The notes under the pieces were generated by a model. It worked only from the letters and a program-made list of their open reading frames with translations. It did not search any database and was not told the DNA's origin. A stretch of DNA of 64,000 nt from Eudorina sp. 2006-703-Eu-15. Lineage: Eukaryota > Chlorophyta > Chlorophyceae > Chlamydomonadales > Volvocaceae. Every line of letters starts with the position of its first letter. Position 1 is the stretch's first letter. The stretch covers positions 812,170 through 876,169 of the forward strand of contig BDSI01000051.1 of NCBI GenBank assembly GCA_003117195.1, read 5' to 3'. Below, piece by piece: positions 1 to 12,200 of the stretch. The position numbers and the translations under genes are program-made.

Positions 1-513
1 CTCGCTGTACAACAAGGATGGGTGCGAGCCGGGTGGTATTGGTTTGCCGGCCGGCCGGCGAGCACGGGGTCACCCAATACGATACTGCCTCTTCACTACA
101 TTTCATCAATTTGTGAAAAATAACATAATAACACTTGAAGCTAGACACTGTAATTTGCGAGGCGCGCTTCAGAATTCACCTAACTGTTTACTATTAAAAT
201 AGCTGATGGGTGCGTCTCCCGTACTGCCTCCAATTATATGCCAGTACACAATTAGAGGCAGTACGTGAGACGCATCCCATAGCTATTCACCATCATACCA
301 GTCGCCCCATGTGGATGGACTCTGCTCAAGGCCTCTATCCCCCACGCCCGGCTCGTGACATGCACGGCAATCGTGCAACGTCGTGCACCACCCCGTAACA
401 ACACATGTCCACGTCCGCACGAGCCAACTAAAAACCTACGGGTGAAAATAATACAGCACAGCAGCCATCCTCTGTGTCCATGTACATGTCTTGCGAAATC
501 ATCACGAAAATGT
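1..513. other. Non-coding stretch at window start
   Basis: I see no convincing coding frame here. The short open frames lack the codon pattern of the neighbouring exons. It probably holds the 3' untranslated region of the minus-strand exon that ends at 514, plus spacer. Confidence 0.4.
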
Positions 514-969
514 TCAATCTGTCGAAAGCACCTCACTGCTGGGTTGCGGGGTTTGCGTCCACTTGCGCTGCCAAGGGTGCACGTACCTCCAGCCGCCGAC
601 CACGCCACCCTCCACGGCGAGGGTGGCGGCAGTGTACTCCACCTTGTAGACGGTCCGGTACCAGATATAACTCCGCCAGTTCAGTGCCTTGACCAGGCAC
701 CGCTGGGTCCAGTCATAGAAGTGCACGACCGCCTGTTCCGCTCGGCGTTCGTCCTTCTGGGTCTCGTCATAGCTGGTAATGCGCCGCATGCTTTCCATGC
801 CGATTTTCTCGCTGTAAGCCGCCCGGACTTTGGAAAAGTCGTGGAAATGGTCACACGGCTTGGTGTTCTCCAGCTCCCGAATGAAAACAGTAGCGCTTTG
901 ATATATGGCGACTCCTCTGGCTTGAAGGAGGTTGCGATAAATGCTTTGGCATTCGGTTTCTAGGTCCAT
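514..969 (-). CDS. Unrecognised protein, probable last exon
   Basis: An open minus-strand frame of 151 codons ends in a stop at 514. The composition looks like real protein: charged and aromatic-rich, with few low-complexity runs. Visible landmarks are HFHDFSKVRAAYSEKIG, then VVHFYDWTQRCLV and NWRSYIWYRTVYKVEY, then a Gly/Trp-rich tail ending near HPWQRKW. The frame stays open upstream of the ATG at 969 to about position 1020, so this is probably the terminal exon of a longer gene rather than a complete one. I do not recognise the family. Spacing and aromatic content would fit a small mitochondrial or plastid accessory subunit, but that is a guess. It lies downstream of ARPC2 on the same strand. 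Confidence 0.45.
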   Translation of the reverse strand: MDLETECQSIYRNLLQARGVAIYQSATVFIRELENTKPCDHFHDFSKVRAAYSEKIGMESMRRITSYDETQKDERRAEQAVVHFYDWTQRCLVKALNWRSYIWYRTVYKVEYTAATLAVEGGVVGGWRYVHPWQRKWTQTPQPSSEVLSTD

Positions 970-1825
970 ATTACGAGCTTCGAAGCAAGCCGTGTACGTT
1001 GGCGCACGAGAACAGCTTTCATGTCGAAGAGGCCACAGAGTTTACGTGAAGAGGCCACTGCGGCCACAGAGTTAGGCCGAAGAGGCCACAGGTATTGCCG
1101 CACTCCTCGCCGTCGCTCAGCCTGCTGGGCATCTTCGGAGGGGGGTAAGGATTGGGGAACCGATGCGTGGGGGGGGCACTGGTCCAGACGTGATCCGTTA
1201 TCGGTAGACATCTTTCAGCTTGCAGCCAGCGCTTTCCTTCAGGCGGCCACAACAGCCGCCAGCATGAGGCGCAGACACAAATACGGGTGGTGGCACCCGC
1301 ACCGATGTGAACCCGGATGGACAATGTCCGGATTCCACGGATGGGTACTCATCATCGGTGCACGACATCGTTTGTGGCGAGAGATTAAAAAGGTTATGAC
1401 GAACAGGATTTGCCGAGGAATGCGGGTCTGGACATGGCGCAGAGGCGCTGCGTTTACAGATAAAGGGCGCGTGGCCACACGTCGCCTGAGCGCCCTGTAG
1501 CCGTACGAGAACCCGATGTCGCGCTGCACCGCAGTCAATACATGGTTCAAGGCGGCGATACCTCCTCCTCCTGCCCAAAGAGTCCCAAGAGTGGATGTCG
1601 AAGGCGGTTCGACGTAATAACCGCCAGGGCCAACGGCTCCTCCTCCTCCTCCTCCTCTTCGTCGCAAATGGCACACAACCGGCAGCCACGGCTTCCCAAC
1701 GGCTACCGCCTATGGAATACCACGTCACGCCGGGGTGATCACCCAGAAAGGAAGAGCGCCGCGTACACCTGAATGACCTAGCTGGACAACCATACCACGC
1801 GCTGCCGAGCCAAGTGGTGCCCCAC
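970..1825 (-). other. Spacer with a possible upstream exon
   Basis: This is the interval between the unrecognised exon and the ARPC2 stop codon. It should contain the ARPC2 3' untranslated region. One minus-strand frame at about 1480-1640 reads as a Gly-rich stretch followed by AALNHVLTAVQRDIGFSYGY and could be a 5' exon of the gene ending at 514. No start or splice pair could be fixed. A triplet run of tcc (about 1640-1665) and a short repeated gaagaggccac motif (1028-1092) are also present. Confidence 0.25.
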
Positions 1826-4800
1826 TCAGATGGCACCCGCGCCCAGCGCTACCGTGCCGCCTCCTGCTCCCAGCAACTCTATCATCGCCATCACGCGCCT
1901 CCGCATCCGGGAGTGCATCATCGCCTGCAGCAGAAACAAGAGGAGAGAAACGCGGGGGAGCCCAGAGGCGGCTCGGTTGGCTTTGCTCCCCACCAGGGCG
2001 CACGCGAGGCCGCCTAGACAGGACGTCAGCACCCGGCGGACAAGAGCGGCGCACCTCTGCCAACTCACGCCGCTTCCCACATCTCCGGGCCCCCTCGCTG
2101 CCTTCCCGCTTCTAAATCTCCTCCGTACCGGTGTTGCAAAAACTGAAGGAACGGCCAACCGATGAAACCTTTCCTTGAACGCAGACCGTTTCCGGTGAAT
2201 GACCACATTTTTCGGAAAAGGAGGTAGAACTTTGCTTCTCTCCAGAGAGGTAAAACCTCGCGCCCGGTAAAAAGACCGCCCTCCCCGACAGTAGGCAGGG
2301 GTCCTTGCACCATGTCCGCACGCACCTTGGTTGCCTTGACGTGGTACGCCACGAACTGGTGCAGGGTGGCCATGGACCAGACCACGCCCTCCATCTGGGG
2401 CCCGGACACGTGCCGCTTGGTAAAGGTGAAGGTCAGGTAGCCGCCGTTGCAGCCCGAAGGACCGAGCACACCGGACAGGTCGACACCTGGGCACGTGATC
2501 CGACCGGTCGCCAGTCCGCAGCATCGGGGAGCGCGCGCGCTTGGGACAGGGCAGTAGATTGACGGCAGCAAAAGATGCGGAACCAGGCGAGCCACTGCCC
2601 TGTCGCCCGCATACGCCGCAGATCTCGACGATGGAAATGGACAAGGGCAACTCTTTCAACAGCAAGAGTTGCATCCCAGAGCTCCGAAGACCCATGTGGC
2701 GCGCACCCATCCCCTAAATACACACCAGACACCACCTGGCGCGCCCCTGCTCACCGGCCAACTCCCCCGGCACCTCGCGAGCCAGATAGCTGCAGGTGGG
2801 GGCTCGCCCCAGGGAGGGGCCCCTCCGCGCCTCCACGAACTCCTGAGGCGGGTGGCGGGGGAGTGGCACGGACGGAGCGTTGACGCGCGGCCGACCACGC
2901 GGTGGCAAGGCGGGATGATCAGCTCAAGATATAGTCCGATTCCATCCGCTTGTCCATCTTACATGTTTACCTCCGTGTTTCGCTTATTTGATTCGCGTAT
3001 TGCAGGTCGAAAAATGCTTAGAATTCAGGTCACGCACCGGTGGACGCGCCCCTTCGCTCCGCGCCCCGAGGGCCAAACACCGCACCTGCAGGCACGTTAT
3101 CCCGATGGCGCAGTCCTGGCGGCTGCTGAAGCGCAGCGGGAAGATGATCGCTACGCTCTCGGCCGCCGGCTTTATAACGTACACCTGGACGGACAGGCGG
3201 ACAGGCAGGCGCATATCATCATTGCTACTATCCGAGGGGAGAGGGGCCGTGTCCGAGAAGCACCGCCGCTGACGTGAACATGGAGTGTACACATGAGCGA
3301 ACGATGAACACCCAGGTGGTTAAGTTGCCAACGGAAAGGGCGCAACGGTGCTTCCCCTGCGTCATGAGGTGCCAATCCCTGGGGCATCTCCATTCTATCG
3401 CACATTGCGAGCATCCTTGCAGGCCGTGTGCTTGCCGTGTAGCACGCTGGCTCAGTTAAAGGCGGTTCACAGACTCCATATCAAGGACAGGCCAGCGGTA
3501 CGTGGCGCGTCGGGTCCGTGTGTAAGGTAGCGGATGTTTTCAGATGGCCAGCGCCGCAGCTGCTTTTAGCTACCTGGCCGGGAGTGTTGCAGCAAACCAG
3601 CGGCGGCCCGGGCTTCAACGTCCCTGCTTCCAGAGCCTTGAACACTTGGCTGCGCAGTCCCAGCCCCGGGGAAAACACATTTACACACAGAACATCATGC
3701 CCCCGGCTTCTGCCCCTGCTGGAGCTGGGCGTAACGTACACCTTCCCTTCCCCGTAAGACAAGAGACAGATTACTGCCTGCCGACCCCCTCCGTGAATCG
3801 CGGCTCGTAGGCTGCCTCAACGGCCCTGACCTGCCACGGGGGTAGTAGCTCCGCCACTACTCGGACATTCTGCATGGGCAGCAGATCGCCCTCTGGACCC
3901 GCTCTCCTTGGAAACCCCAATTGCGGCAGACTCCTTGCACACCCAGGCTTTCCGAGCCTTCATTGTTGCTGTCAAAATTATACCGAATACTGTCCCTCGT
4001 TCCCTTTCACCCGCACCGCAACCCACCGCAGCGGGTGGCCGGCCAGCAGCAATCTCAGGGACGCCAGGCTGCGCGACCAGCCGTCCTGCTGGGCTGCACT
4101 CAGGCGGGCTAGCAACGAGAAGTCCACATCCAGCGCCAGCTGATAGGGTGGATCGGGCGCCTCTGGGGACACAACCGCCACGCCGCGGAAGGCTGCCCCG
4201 ACCGCCTCAATCACGTCCGGCCCCAGAACCTGCCGCAACGAGGTGACACGGAGGGGCGGAAGAACGACGGAAATTCGCACCAGGTGGTCATGTCACGTGG
4301 CGGTGACGTGAGCCAGAACACGGGGCCCCGGAGATCATGCGGAGAACGGAGCGTGGACAGGGCATAATCGGGTGTCCCTTGAGCATGACAAGGGCACCGT
4401 TAAGGTAGAGGGGTCAGTCGTCGTGAAGTGCCAACCCTAGTACGATTCCCATCTGCCTGGTGACCCCCCCCATGCTTCGCATCTCGCACGCTGACGTCGT
4501 ACCTGTTTCTGGAATGGCCCCGCGAGTTGCGGCATTGCAAACAGCAGCCGCAACTTGCCCCCAGGGCCCGACACCAGAAGGTATTCGCATCCCCCGAACT
4601 CATGCGCGTGTTCTTCGAAGTTCTGGAGTAAGGAATCACGCGGGGCGGGCGGGCCGGTTCTGCTAAGCGGAACAGGCAGCGGAGCCGCAGCCAGGGGTAA
4701 TGGAGCCGGCCACCTATTTCAGTCCACTCATATCATCCCAACCAGTTATTGACGTTATGCGATGCGAGCATACGTGCCACAATCGTCAAGCTCTCCACCG

Positions 4801-4948
4801 GAGAGTTCGGAGCGGTTGACGTTACCAGGACAAGGCAAACACCCAGTGAACCCACCTGCACATCTGCTCCTGATGTTTTTTGTTGAAGTAACTGGACGAT
4901 GCGGTTCTGAATAATTCGGTTCTGGCAGCTTATGAGAACCCCGCTACC
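1826..4948 (-). CDS. ARPC2: Arp2/3 complex subunit 2 (p34-Arc)
   Basis: This is the structural subunit that, with ARPC4, holds the Arp2/3 actin-branching complex on the mother filament. Seven exons join in phase: 4948-4856, 4622-4503, 4229-4027, 3811-3646, 2842-2755, 2486-2326 and 1924-1826, giving about 309 residues (human protein 300). Family landmarks occur in order: the N-terminal strand ISCQNRIIQNRIVQLL, then EFGGCEYLLVSGPGGKLRLL, then a QEFVEARRGP block, then NGGYLTFTFTKRHV, then the C-terminal helix FVAYHVKATK joined to MMHSRMRRRVMAMIELL. The C-terminal blocks match the most conserved part of ARPC2; the middle is divergent. No in-frame ATG is visible in the first exon, whose left edge at 4948 is a splice acceptor, so a short 5' exon with the start is missing from this model. 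The splice donor at 3646 (GTGTTC) is weak. Confidence 0.8.
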
Positions 4949-5291
4949 CTGAGAAGCCAGCTTGACTAAATTACTGAGTAACAAAATAAGACAGGTACGC
5001 CGTTTGTATCAAGCGTTCACTCTCGCCCCTGCTGGGAGTGCCGTAATACGCGTTTATCGTTTCCCGCGCTTCTCCACAGACGTAAGGAGAGTTAACGCAA
5101 GCAATTCTTGGCTGCTCACGTTACAGATTTAGCAATCAATAATAAACATGCCTGCCCATGTATAAAAATGACACTCCGGGATAGCCCTGGCACGAGCTTT
5201 CGTGTGCCGTCTTTGTCTTGTATTACGTTGGTAGAACGCTGAACAACTCCACGCTGCGTATTACGAGATACTATCGGTAGTGCGCTGCGGA
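4949..5291. promoter_or_regulatory. Divergent upstream region, ARPC2 / methyltransferase
   Basis: Only about 340 bases separate the first recognised ARPC2 exon (minus) from the ATG of the methyltransferase gene (plus). It is more AT-rich than the exons around it. It must contain the untranslated leader of the methyltransferase gene and probably the missing first exon of ARPC2. No specific box could be named. Confidence 0.4.
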
Positions 5292-7427
5292 ATGGAGCCG
5301 GAAAAACAGGATGAAATATGTAGCGTACGGGAAATCGATTTTGGAGACAGGTCGCTGAAAATTAAGGAGTTCAGTTTGCTGCAGGTAGGTTTCGCTCTCT
5401 CCATGTAACTGTGTTGCATCGCACCCGCTGGCTCTTGCGCCGTATGATGGGTTGTTGAGTTTCGCCGCGTGGGCGGGATGGGGCCACGACCACCAGGGAC
5501 CACACCACAAGCATACTCTGCCGGGCATGTACACTGTATCAGGCCCGATATCTTGCACGTTGTCCCCTAGCCATACATTATTACTTATAATGATGTTACA
5601 GTGAACACCGCGCGTCATCGGTGCGGCACATGTCGGCGGCTACTGACCAACTGCCGACACACCTTGGTCCCCGCTGGTGCTCGGATCCAGGATGAGGCGG
5701 GAGCAGTGGTGTGGGACGCAGGCCTCGTCCTGTCGTACTACCTCGCATACCAGCAACAGCAAGGTGTGAGCCGCGCAGACTAGCCCTGTTGGGTGAGAGC
5801 CGTGTACCTGCAAAGACTACTGCAGGGTTGGCTAAAAGCTTTTAAGGTCCCGACACGGCTAATCCTGCAGTACGATGGGATACCAGAGGCATACACAAAT
5901 CTTGTGACACCGTCGAGCTTTTGGCCGCCACCACTGTTGTGATCCGACCCAAACCTACGGACTCAGAGCACTGGCTCATGGTCCAGGCATACGGTCCGTT
6001 GTCGTTTTGGCGACAGGATTAGGCCGGTATGGTGGAAGTACGGCGTGCCTGGCGCCCGAACTGGCGTAAGTCCTTTACCTTGACCTTAATCTTCTCAGCT
6101 CGCTCAGCTGAAGCTGGTATGGGTTGTGTCTATTGTGTCGGAGGCACGATGCTTCACAGTCAGGCACGTCTGCCTGTCGGCCTCCCTTTCACGCAGGACA
6201 CCCAATCGTGGCGGACCGTACCTGCCTGGACTGTGGCTGTGGCACTGGGGTGGTGGGGCTGGCAGCCGCTCGCCTGGGCGCATCCCAGGTGTACCTGTCG
6301 GACCTGCCCCACTTGGTGCCGTACATCCGCGAAAATATCCAGGTGCGAATGATACTAGCACCTGGGAGCGGGTGTGTCCAGCAGTCCAGGTTTGTTTCTG
6401 GATTTCAACGCCCAGGATCGGAAGTTTGAGGTTTGGCGGCGTTGGGATCGGACCTAGTGGAGTTCTCAGCCAGATGTGGTGCAGGGTGCGGGACTTGCGT
6501 CTGAGGACCGACTGCTGGGCTCATGTCGCCGTGAATTATAAGCAGAGTGCTCCTGCCGGGTAGGCGCTAGCCGCAGCACGACTTGTACGGTGTGAGGCCA
6601 ACGAACCGCATACGGCAGTGCAGCGCGGCTCATGTGCACAGGGCTCAGCACGGCACTCGCCTTCCCAAGCCATGACCTTGCTGTATTGACGGCCTCCACC
6701 TAACCATCACGGCATACAAAAGACGACTGCCATCGCCCAACCCAGGGGCACCAGCCATCCGGGTGCATCCATTCCCGTACTCCCCGCCCCTCCGCAGCTC
6801 AACGGCCTGGGCGAAGTGTGCAGTGCCATGCCACTGGAGTGGGGAAACGCAGGGCACATGGCGGCCGTCAGATCCTCCGCACTGCTGCGGCTGCCGGATG
6901 TGGTGCTGGCGGCCGACGTCGTGTACACACCCGCGGCACGGAGGGACCTGTTCCGCACCCTTGCCGAGGTCATGGCACCGGCGGCGCCGTCCAGCAACGG
7001 AGCTCCGAGCGCCGATGCAGCCGCCAACGCGGTGTGCAGTGGTGACGGCAGAGGCGGTAGCTGCGGGGAGCAAGAGGCCGGTGAGCCGTCGTCTGGACGA
7101 ACTGGCGGGCACGAGTATGACGGTGTCAGCCGCGGCGACGGCTGTTTCACAGTCGCGTACCTGAGCTATGAGGAACGGCCGGGGGTGGAGGAGCTGCCGG
7201 AGCTCTGCGTGCGACACGGCTTCGTGGCGGACGAGGTGCGGTGCTGCCACTCGTTTCGTCAGGAAGCATGCGTCGGGTGCGGACGTCGGTTGCGCACGCC
7301 ACCGAACGGGAATCGCACAAACCAACTGCAACGGTGCGCGAAAAAGCGGCGAAACTGGGCCTCCGGGTTCCTTGCGTCGGGGTCGAATGTGCAGCACTTT
7401 CAGACGCGCACTGAGCGGGAGTTTTGA
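5292..7427 (+). CDS. METTL21-type protein-lysine methyltransferase
   Basis: This is a seven-beta-strand, SAM-dependent methyltransferase of the METTL21/FAM86 class; members methylate lysines in chaperones and translation factors. Four exons join in phase: 5292-5384, 5691-5763, 6197-6342 and 6798-7427, giving 313 residues. The start is the first ATG of an exon encoding MEPEKQDEICSVREIDFG. Landmarks: AVVWDAGLVLSYYL (the family's WDAALVL lead-in), motif I CLDCGCGTGVVGLAAARLG for SAM binding, post-I VYLSDL, and the family DxxY signature in AADVVY. A roughly 50-residue Gly/Ser-rich insert follows the DVVY helix and precedes the next strand, CFTVAYLSYEERPG. The basic tail after about residue 260 is not conserved in the family and may hide another splice. 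The substrate cannot be read from sequence. Intron 1 contains a copy of a dispersed repeat. Confidence 0.8.
5571..5640 (+). repeat. Dispersed repeat, copy A
   Basis: This contains gatgttacag followed by a diverged ccgcgcgtcatcggt. The same core occurs at 10130-10185 and 62440-62495 on the opposite strand. Here it lies in intron 1 of the methyltransferase gene. It is probably one end of a transposable-element family that cannot be named from this window. Confidence 0.45.
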
Positions 7428-9295
7428 CGGTACATCATGACGGCAAATGGTTCAACCGCAGCTGCATCACAATGAATACGGGTCCACCTTGTACCGGTTA
7501 CATTACAATGAATGGTACGGCGTTAATGCTTCCATGCACGACCGCATCTGCCTGCAGCACCGCGTCGATCTTTCCCCGGGCCGTACTGGTGCGCGTGGCG
7601 TCAACGTATGAAAGCGCCATCGTACGTTCATGTGCCGCCGTCGCAGGTACCCGAACAGGAGATGCATCCCTCCTGGAGATGTCCGGAAATCCACATACTA
7701 CGCTTGCGCAAGCGGCTGGGCGGCTCCCCCCTCCAACGCGGAAGCTTGGGTTAGGCCATTAAGCATCTTGCGGCGGCCGCAGACGGAGCTTTGGTAACAA
7801 ACAGGCGACGCTGTGTGTGCTTTGGCAGCGGTCGCTGCTCACACGGCTCTATACGGGGCCTGGCGGTTGTACGCCTTTGTCCGCCTTTGCCCGAGCAGGG
7901 ACGAAATCCATTCGGCAACAGTTTGCGAGTGCTCCTTCCAGACAAATTACCGAATATGTGTTGGGTTGCGTACGTTTGTCAAAATGGGGGTGGGGGCCGA
8001 AAACAGCTGTCGTCAGAGCAGGGGCAGGCAACCTTGGAACCGCTTGGGACATTACGGCCGCTCTTTCTATGTCCATGTGGGAACACCGTCGGCGAGCAAT
8101 GCTGTTTTGGTGTCTCCTGGGGATACATTCGTCACAGGATATTGCGGGCTCGCGGACCTGTTTTTCGCGGAGTTATGATTCGCGGCCGTGGAAGCCAGTT
8201 TCTGTATATCGACGAATGATTTGGGATCGACTTTTGCCAACATTATGTCAGCAATCACACGAAACGCAGCACGGTAAGTGAACCGCAATCTTGACGTGTT
8301 ACGAGTAGTGATATTACCACATGCCATATCAACCCTGCATGGCCAAGCTAGCACCGCCATTGTCGCGAAGTCGGCGGAGGCTCCAATCAAGGGTAATCAG
8401 GATACCCTTGCTCCATTTGCGCCGCTGTCCTTAACCAAGGCTTGAACTCGTTTAACAAATATAGGTCTATTGTTAGTGAGGCCCTCCGAAATCGCACGTT
8501 CTCATGGACCCGGCAAATTCTGGAGTTGGTCGTAGTTGGTTGTGCCTTTACATAATAACGTTCAGACCAACTTCCACGCCCAAAAGCAATAGCTATTTAT
8601 AATAGTAAGCGGCAATGTTTTTAGTGAACACAAATGACGCTGTGCATTCACACGAGCTGGCTGGACGATGACGAAAGCACGAAACCCTATGAGAAGGCGC
8701 GCAACCGTCTGACCGGAGGCTGAACGCAGGCATGAGTCATACATCAGGAGTTTGGCTTCAACATGTACAAATTGCAAGTAGTCTCTTCAATGGGGCCGTT
8801 TGGGTTGGATTCCCGTCCGTGACCCGAATCCCGAGTTGTAAGCCGTACACCCGTCGGTATAAATCACGGAATTGAAACCAGACAATCCATCTTTCCTTGT
8901 ATTCCCGGTTCTTAAAGCAAGAGCGCTTCTCATCCGGTGCTCACGTAACTTAGCTTGGGTGCACACGACGCGCGCGTTTCGCGTTTGGCCGCTTGTTTGT
9001 CCTACCCTGCTCCGGACGCTCGGCACTTTGCCTCCAATTGCCTAAAGGTAACGATGTCTTATCACCTTCAGCTGTATGGGTCGCTTGCGATTTTGCGGGT
9101 CCCTTTCCATCGTGCAAACCCATTATATTTGTGTTGGATCAACACGGCCGCGCCGGATCATTCTGTTTCGATGCGCTTCGTAATTGTTGTGATGTTTGAA
9201 AGAAACTCGGTGCGTCTTCTCTCGCTCCTCCTGACGACATTGGGTTCCGTAGATTTACTGATGACGCTCGACGCGGTCACTTGACAGGTCGCAAA
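7428..9295. other. Intergenic region upstream of the first ADHE
   Basis: No supported gene. It holds the methyltransferase 3' end and the first ADHE promoter. The open frames around 7790-8280 overlap in several frames and have no recognisable protein pattern. A pyrimidine-rich tract ending in an AG just before the ADHE start (about 9280-9288) suggests a 5' untranslated intron ending there. Confidence 0.4.
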
Positions 9296-12200
9296 ATGAT
9301 GTCGTCAAAGCTCAACGGGTGCAAGAAAGGAATTGCTACTTCGCCGAAGCTGGCTTCGACGGTGTCGCGTCCCGTCAGGCGCAAAGCCCTGCGGCTCGTC
9401 TGCGAGGCCGCGCCAGCGGCGTCACCCGCTCCGGTGGCGCCCAAGGCGGGATCAGCGACGCTGCCGCATCAGGTACATATTATATATCAGCATGCGCCGT
9501 TCATGTTTTGTATCGCCCGGTTGGTTCATGAAAATCTTTTGCCAAACGCGACCTGAGCCGCGGTTGTCTGCCGAGTTCTTGTATTTGTATCCAATCCGCT
9601 CTCTTGCCTTGTTGTATTCCGGTCTATATAGGCGCCGACGACGCCGGTAGCACATGGCGAGCCTGTCAAGAAGGAGCGAGCCCCGGTCCCTGACGACCAA
9701 TTGTCGGGGCTCAAGGCGCAGCTGAAGCGCGCGTCGGAAGCCCAGCGAAAGTATTCAATTTACACCCAGGAACAGGTGCGTGATCAGTAATCGCCGACCG
9801 GGCAAGTGCACGTGGGCCCAGTCAAGCATGTTGGCCCCTGCGCGTGCGGAAGGCTTTGCCAGCTGGACTTGCCGTCTTTTACCTCATGCTATCCTGGCGC
9901 TGTCGCAGGTGGATGACATTTTCCGGCGGGCAGCTGAGGCGGCCAACGCTGCGCGTATCCCCCTTGCCAAGATGGCCGTCGAGGAGACCCGCATGGGGGT
10001 CGTTGAGGACAAGGTGCGGCGTTCGAAGGCGCTGAAGAAAGGCCTGGCCCAACCCACTTGCTTGTTGGCTTCTTCATTCAGTGCAATGGATGCACATTCG
10101 CTGACCTTGATATGGCCTACCGTTGGCCGTTGGCCGTCACCGATGACCCGCGGGGTCCGCTGTAACATCCTTAATAATAATGACCTACATCTGCTGCTGC
10201 TGTCATCGTCGTACTTGGGGTTCGTCTCCGGTCGATGGTATCAAGCTATCAACGTCTTAGCACCCAGTAGTCAAACTCCTGCAGAATGTTCCCGGTTGCT
10301 GCTCGCCTGCCGCCTCCGGATGCATGGCGCACACGCCGTATGAGCCGAATGCGATGCTTGTCATGGTCGCGAACCGGCGTTAAACCCTGTCGGCCTGCCA
10401 ACCTACTCCAGGTCGTGAAGAATCACTTTGCGTCCGAGTTCATTTACAACAAGTACAAGCACACTAAGACGTGTGGCATCATCGAGGAGGACGTGGCGGG
10501 CGGAATCCAGAAGGTGGCGGAGCCGATGGGCGTGATTGCAGGTATGTACATGTTTTCGCCATCTGGGTTCCAGGTTGAATCGGTCGGACGACTGATCTGA
10601 TAACGGAGTCGAAGGGCGTACAGTACAGTCCAGGGAAGCCCTCGCATGACTAAAGAACAGAGCGGCCTGTGCGACCACGCACCTTGTCAGAGCTTGAGTT
10701 TTGAGGGCGTATGACCAGGTCATGTGGGTCTGTGCATACGTTCCGCAGGCATCGTGCCGACCACCAACCCGACGTCCACCGCCATCTTCAAGGCGCTGCT
10801 GGCGCTCAAGACCCGCAACGCGTTGGTGCTGTGCCCGCACCCGCGCGCCGCCAAGGCGACCATTGCTGCCGCAAAGATCGTCCGTGATGCTGCCGTCGCT
10901 GCGGGTGAGCCGTGTACCTGCTGAATACATCCGCTGTGCATGTGCGCAAGTGCCTGTCCCGCAGTCCTTGCTTGCACCAGGGCAGATAGATATCTGATAC
11001 GTAATCCTCCACCCCTGTTGATCATGGTTGTTGCACTTTCGCGCGATGCGTCGGTGGTGGTCCGTGGCAAGCCTAGTATTAGCGTATTTGTGGATGGGGA
11101 TGTGAACGACAACGTCATCCCGCAGTGCGCACGCACGCCTCATCATGCTCCCTGCCTGTGTACACTTTGCGTGTTTCCCGCGGCGCAGGCGCCCCGCCGG
11201 ACATCATCAGCTGGGTGGAGAACCCGTCGCTGCCGGTCTCTCAGGCCCTGATGCAGGCGCCAGAGATCAGCCTCATCCTGGCCACCGGTGGTCCGGCCAT
11301 GGTCCGGGCTGCGTACTCCTCCGGCCACCCGTCACTGGGTGTGGGCGCGGGTAACACGCCCGCTCTGATTGACGAGACCGCCGACGTGAAGATGGCCGTC
11401 AGCTCGATCATGTTGTCCAAGACGTTCGACAACGGCGTCATCTGCGCGTCGGAGCAGTCGGTGGTGGTGGTTGGCCAGGTGTACGACGAGGCTCGCGCTG
11501 AGTTCATCCGCCGTGGTGCCTACTTCCTGAACGAGGAGGAGAAGGTCAAGGTGAGCTACGGACCGGGCCTGCTGGCGACTTGACATGATGTGGGTCGCGT
11601 TCCATGCATGTGGGTCGAATTGGGTTGCACTGCAGGTTGCGATCTGAGGTACGGACGTACGGCCGCCAAGGTAACACGACGGGCGCCGTTGCAAATAGTC
11701 GACCTCCGATCACCGTTGACCGCCATTCGCTGCAGCAGGATGGCTGCAGCAGGATGCGGATTCACGTCTTCCTGCTGGCCGTCCCCAACTGGTCGTTCGC
11801 CTGCGACTGCTCTTGCACGTGCGTGCGCAGGTCCGCGCCGGCATCTTGGTGGATGGCAAGCTGAACCCCAACATTGTGGGCCAGTCCATTCCCAAGCTGG
11901 CGGAGCTGTTTGGCATCAAGGTCCCGCAAGGGACCCGTGTGCTGATCGGCGAGGTGACACAGCTCGGTGACACGGAGCCTTTGTCTCAGGTGAGCACGCC
12001 GCATCGCCGTTGATAAGGCCCGTTAGAAAATGTCACCTTGCCCGCCGTCAGGATACGAATATGACTTCAGTGAAATTGCTCGCTTGCCTGCTGAGTGAGC
12101 AGATTTACACAGCTCTATCGAAAGAATGTCGTTCGCGACATCGCGAGGCGGTTACTAGTTGCTTTGCTAGGCTGTAGCCATAGGCTCTGGGGATGTGGGG

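Noticed and set aside
1021..1836. Overlapping frames of 150-210 codons on both strands
   Set aside because: They overlap each other, are Arg/Ser/Pro-rich in the way of GC-rich shadows, and cover the expected ARPC2 3' region. Only one segment near 1480-1640 is kept as a weak candidate exon.
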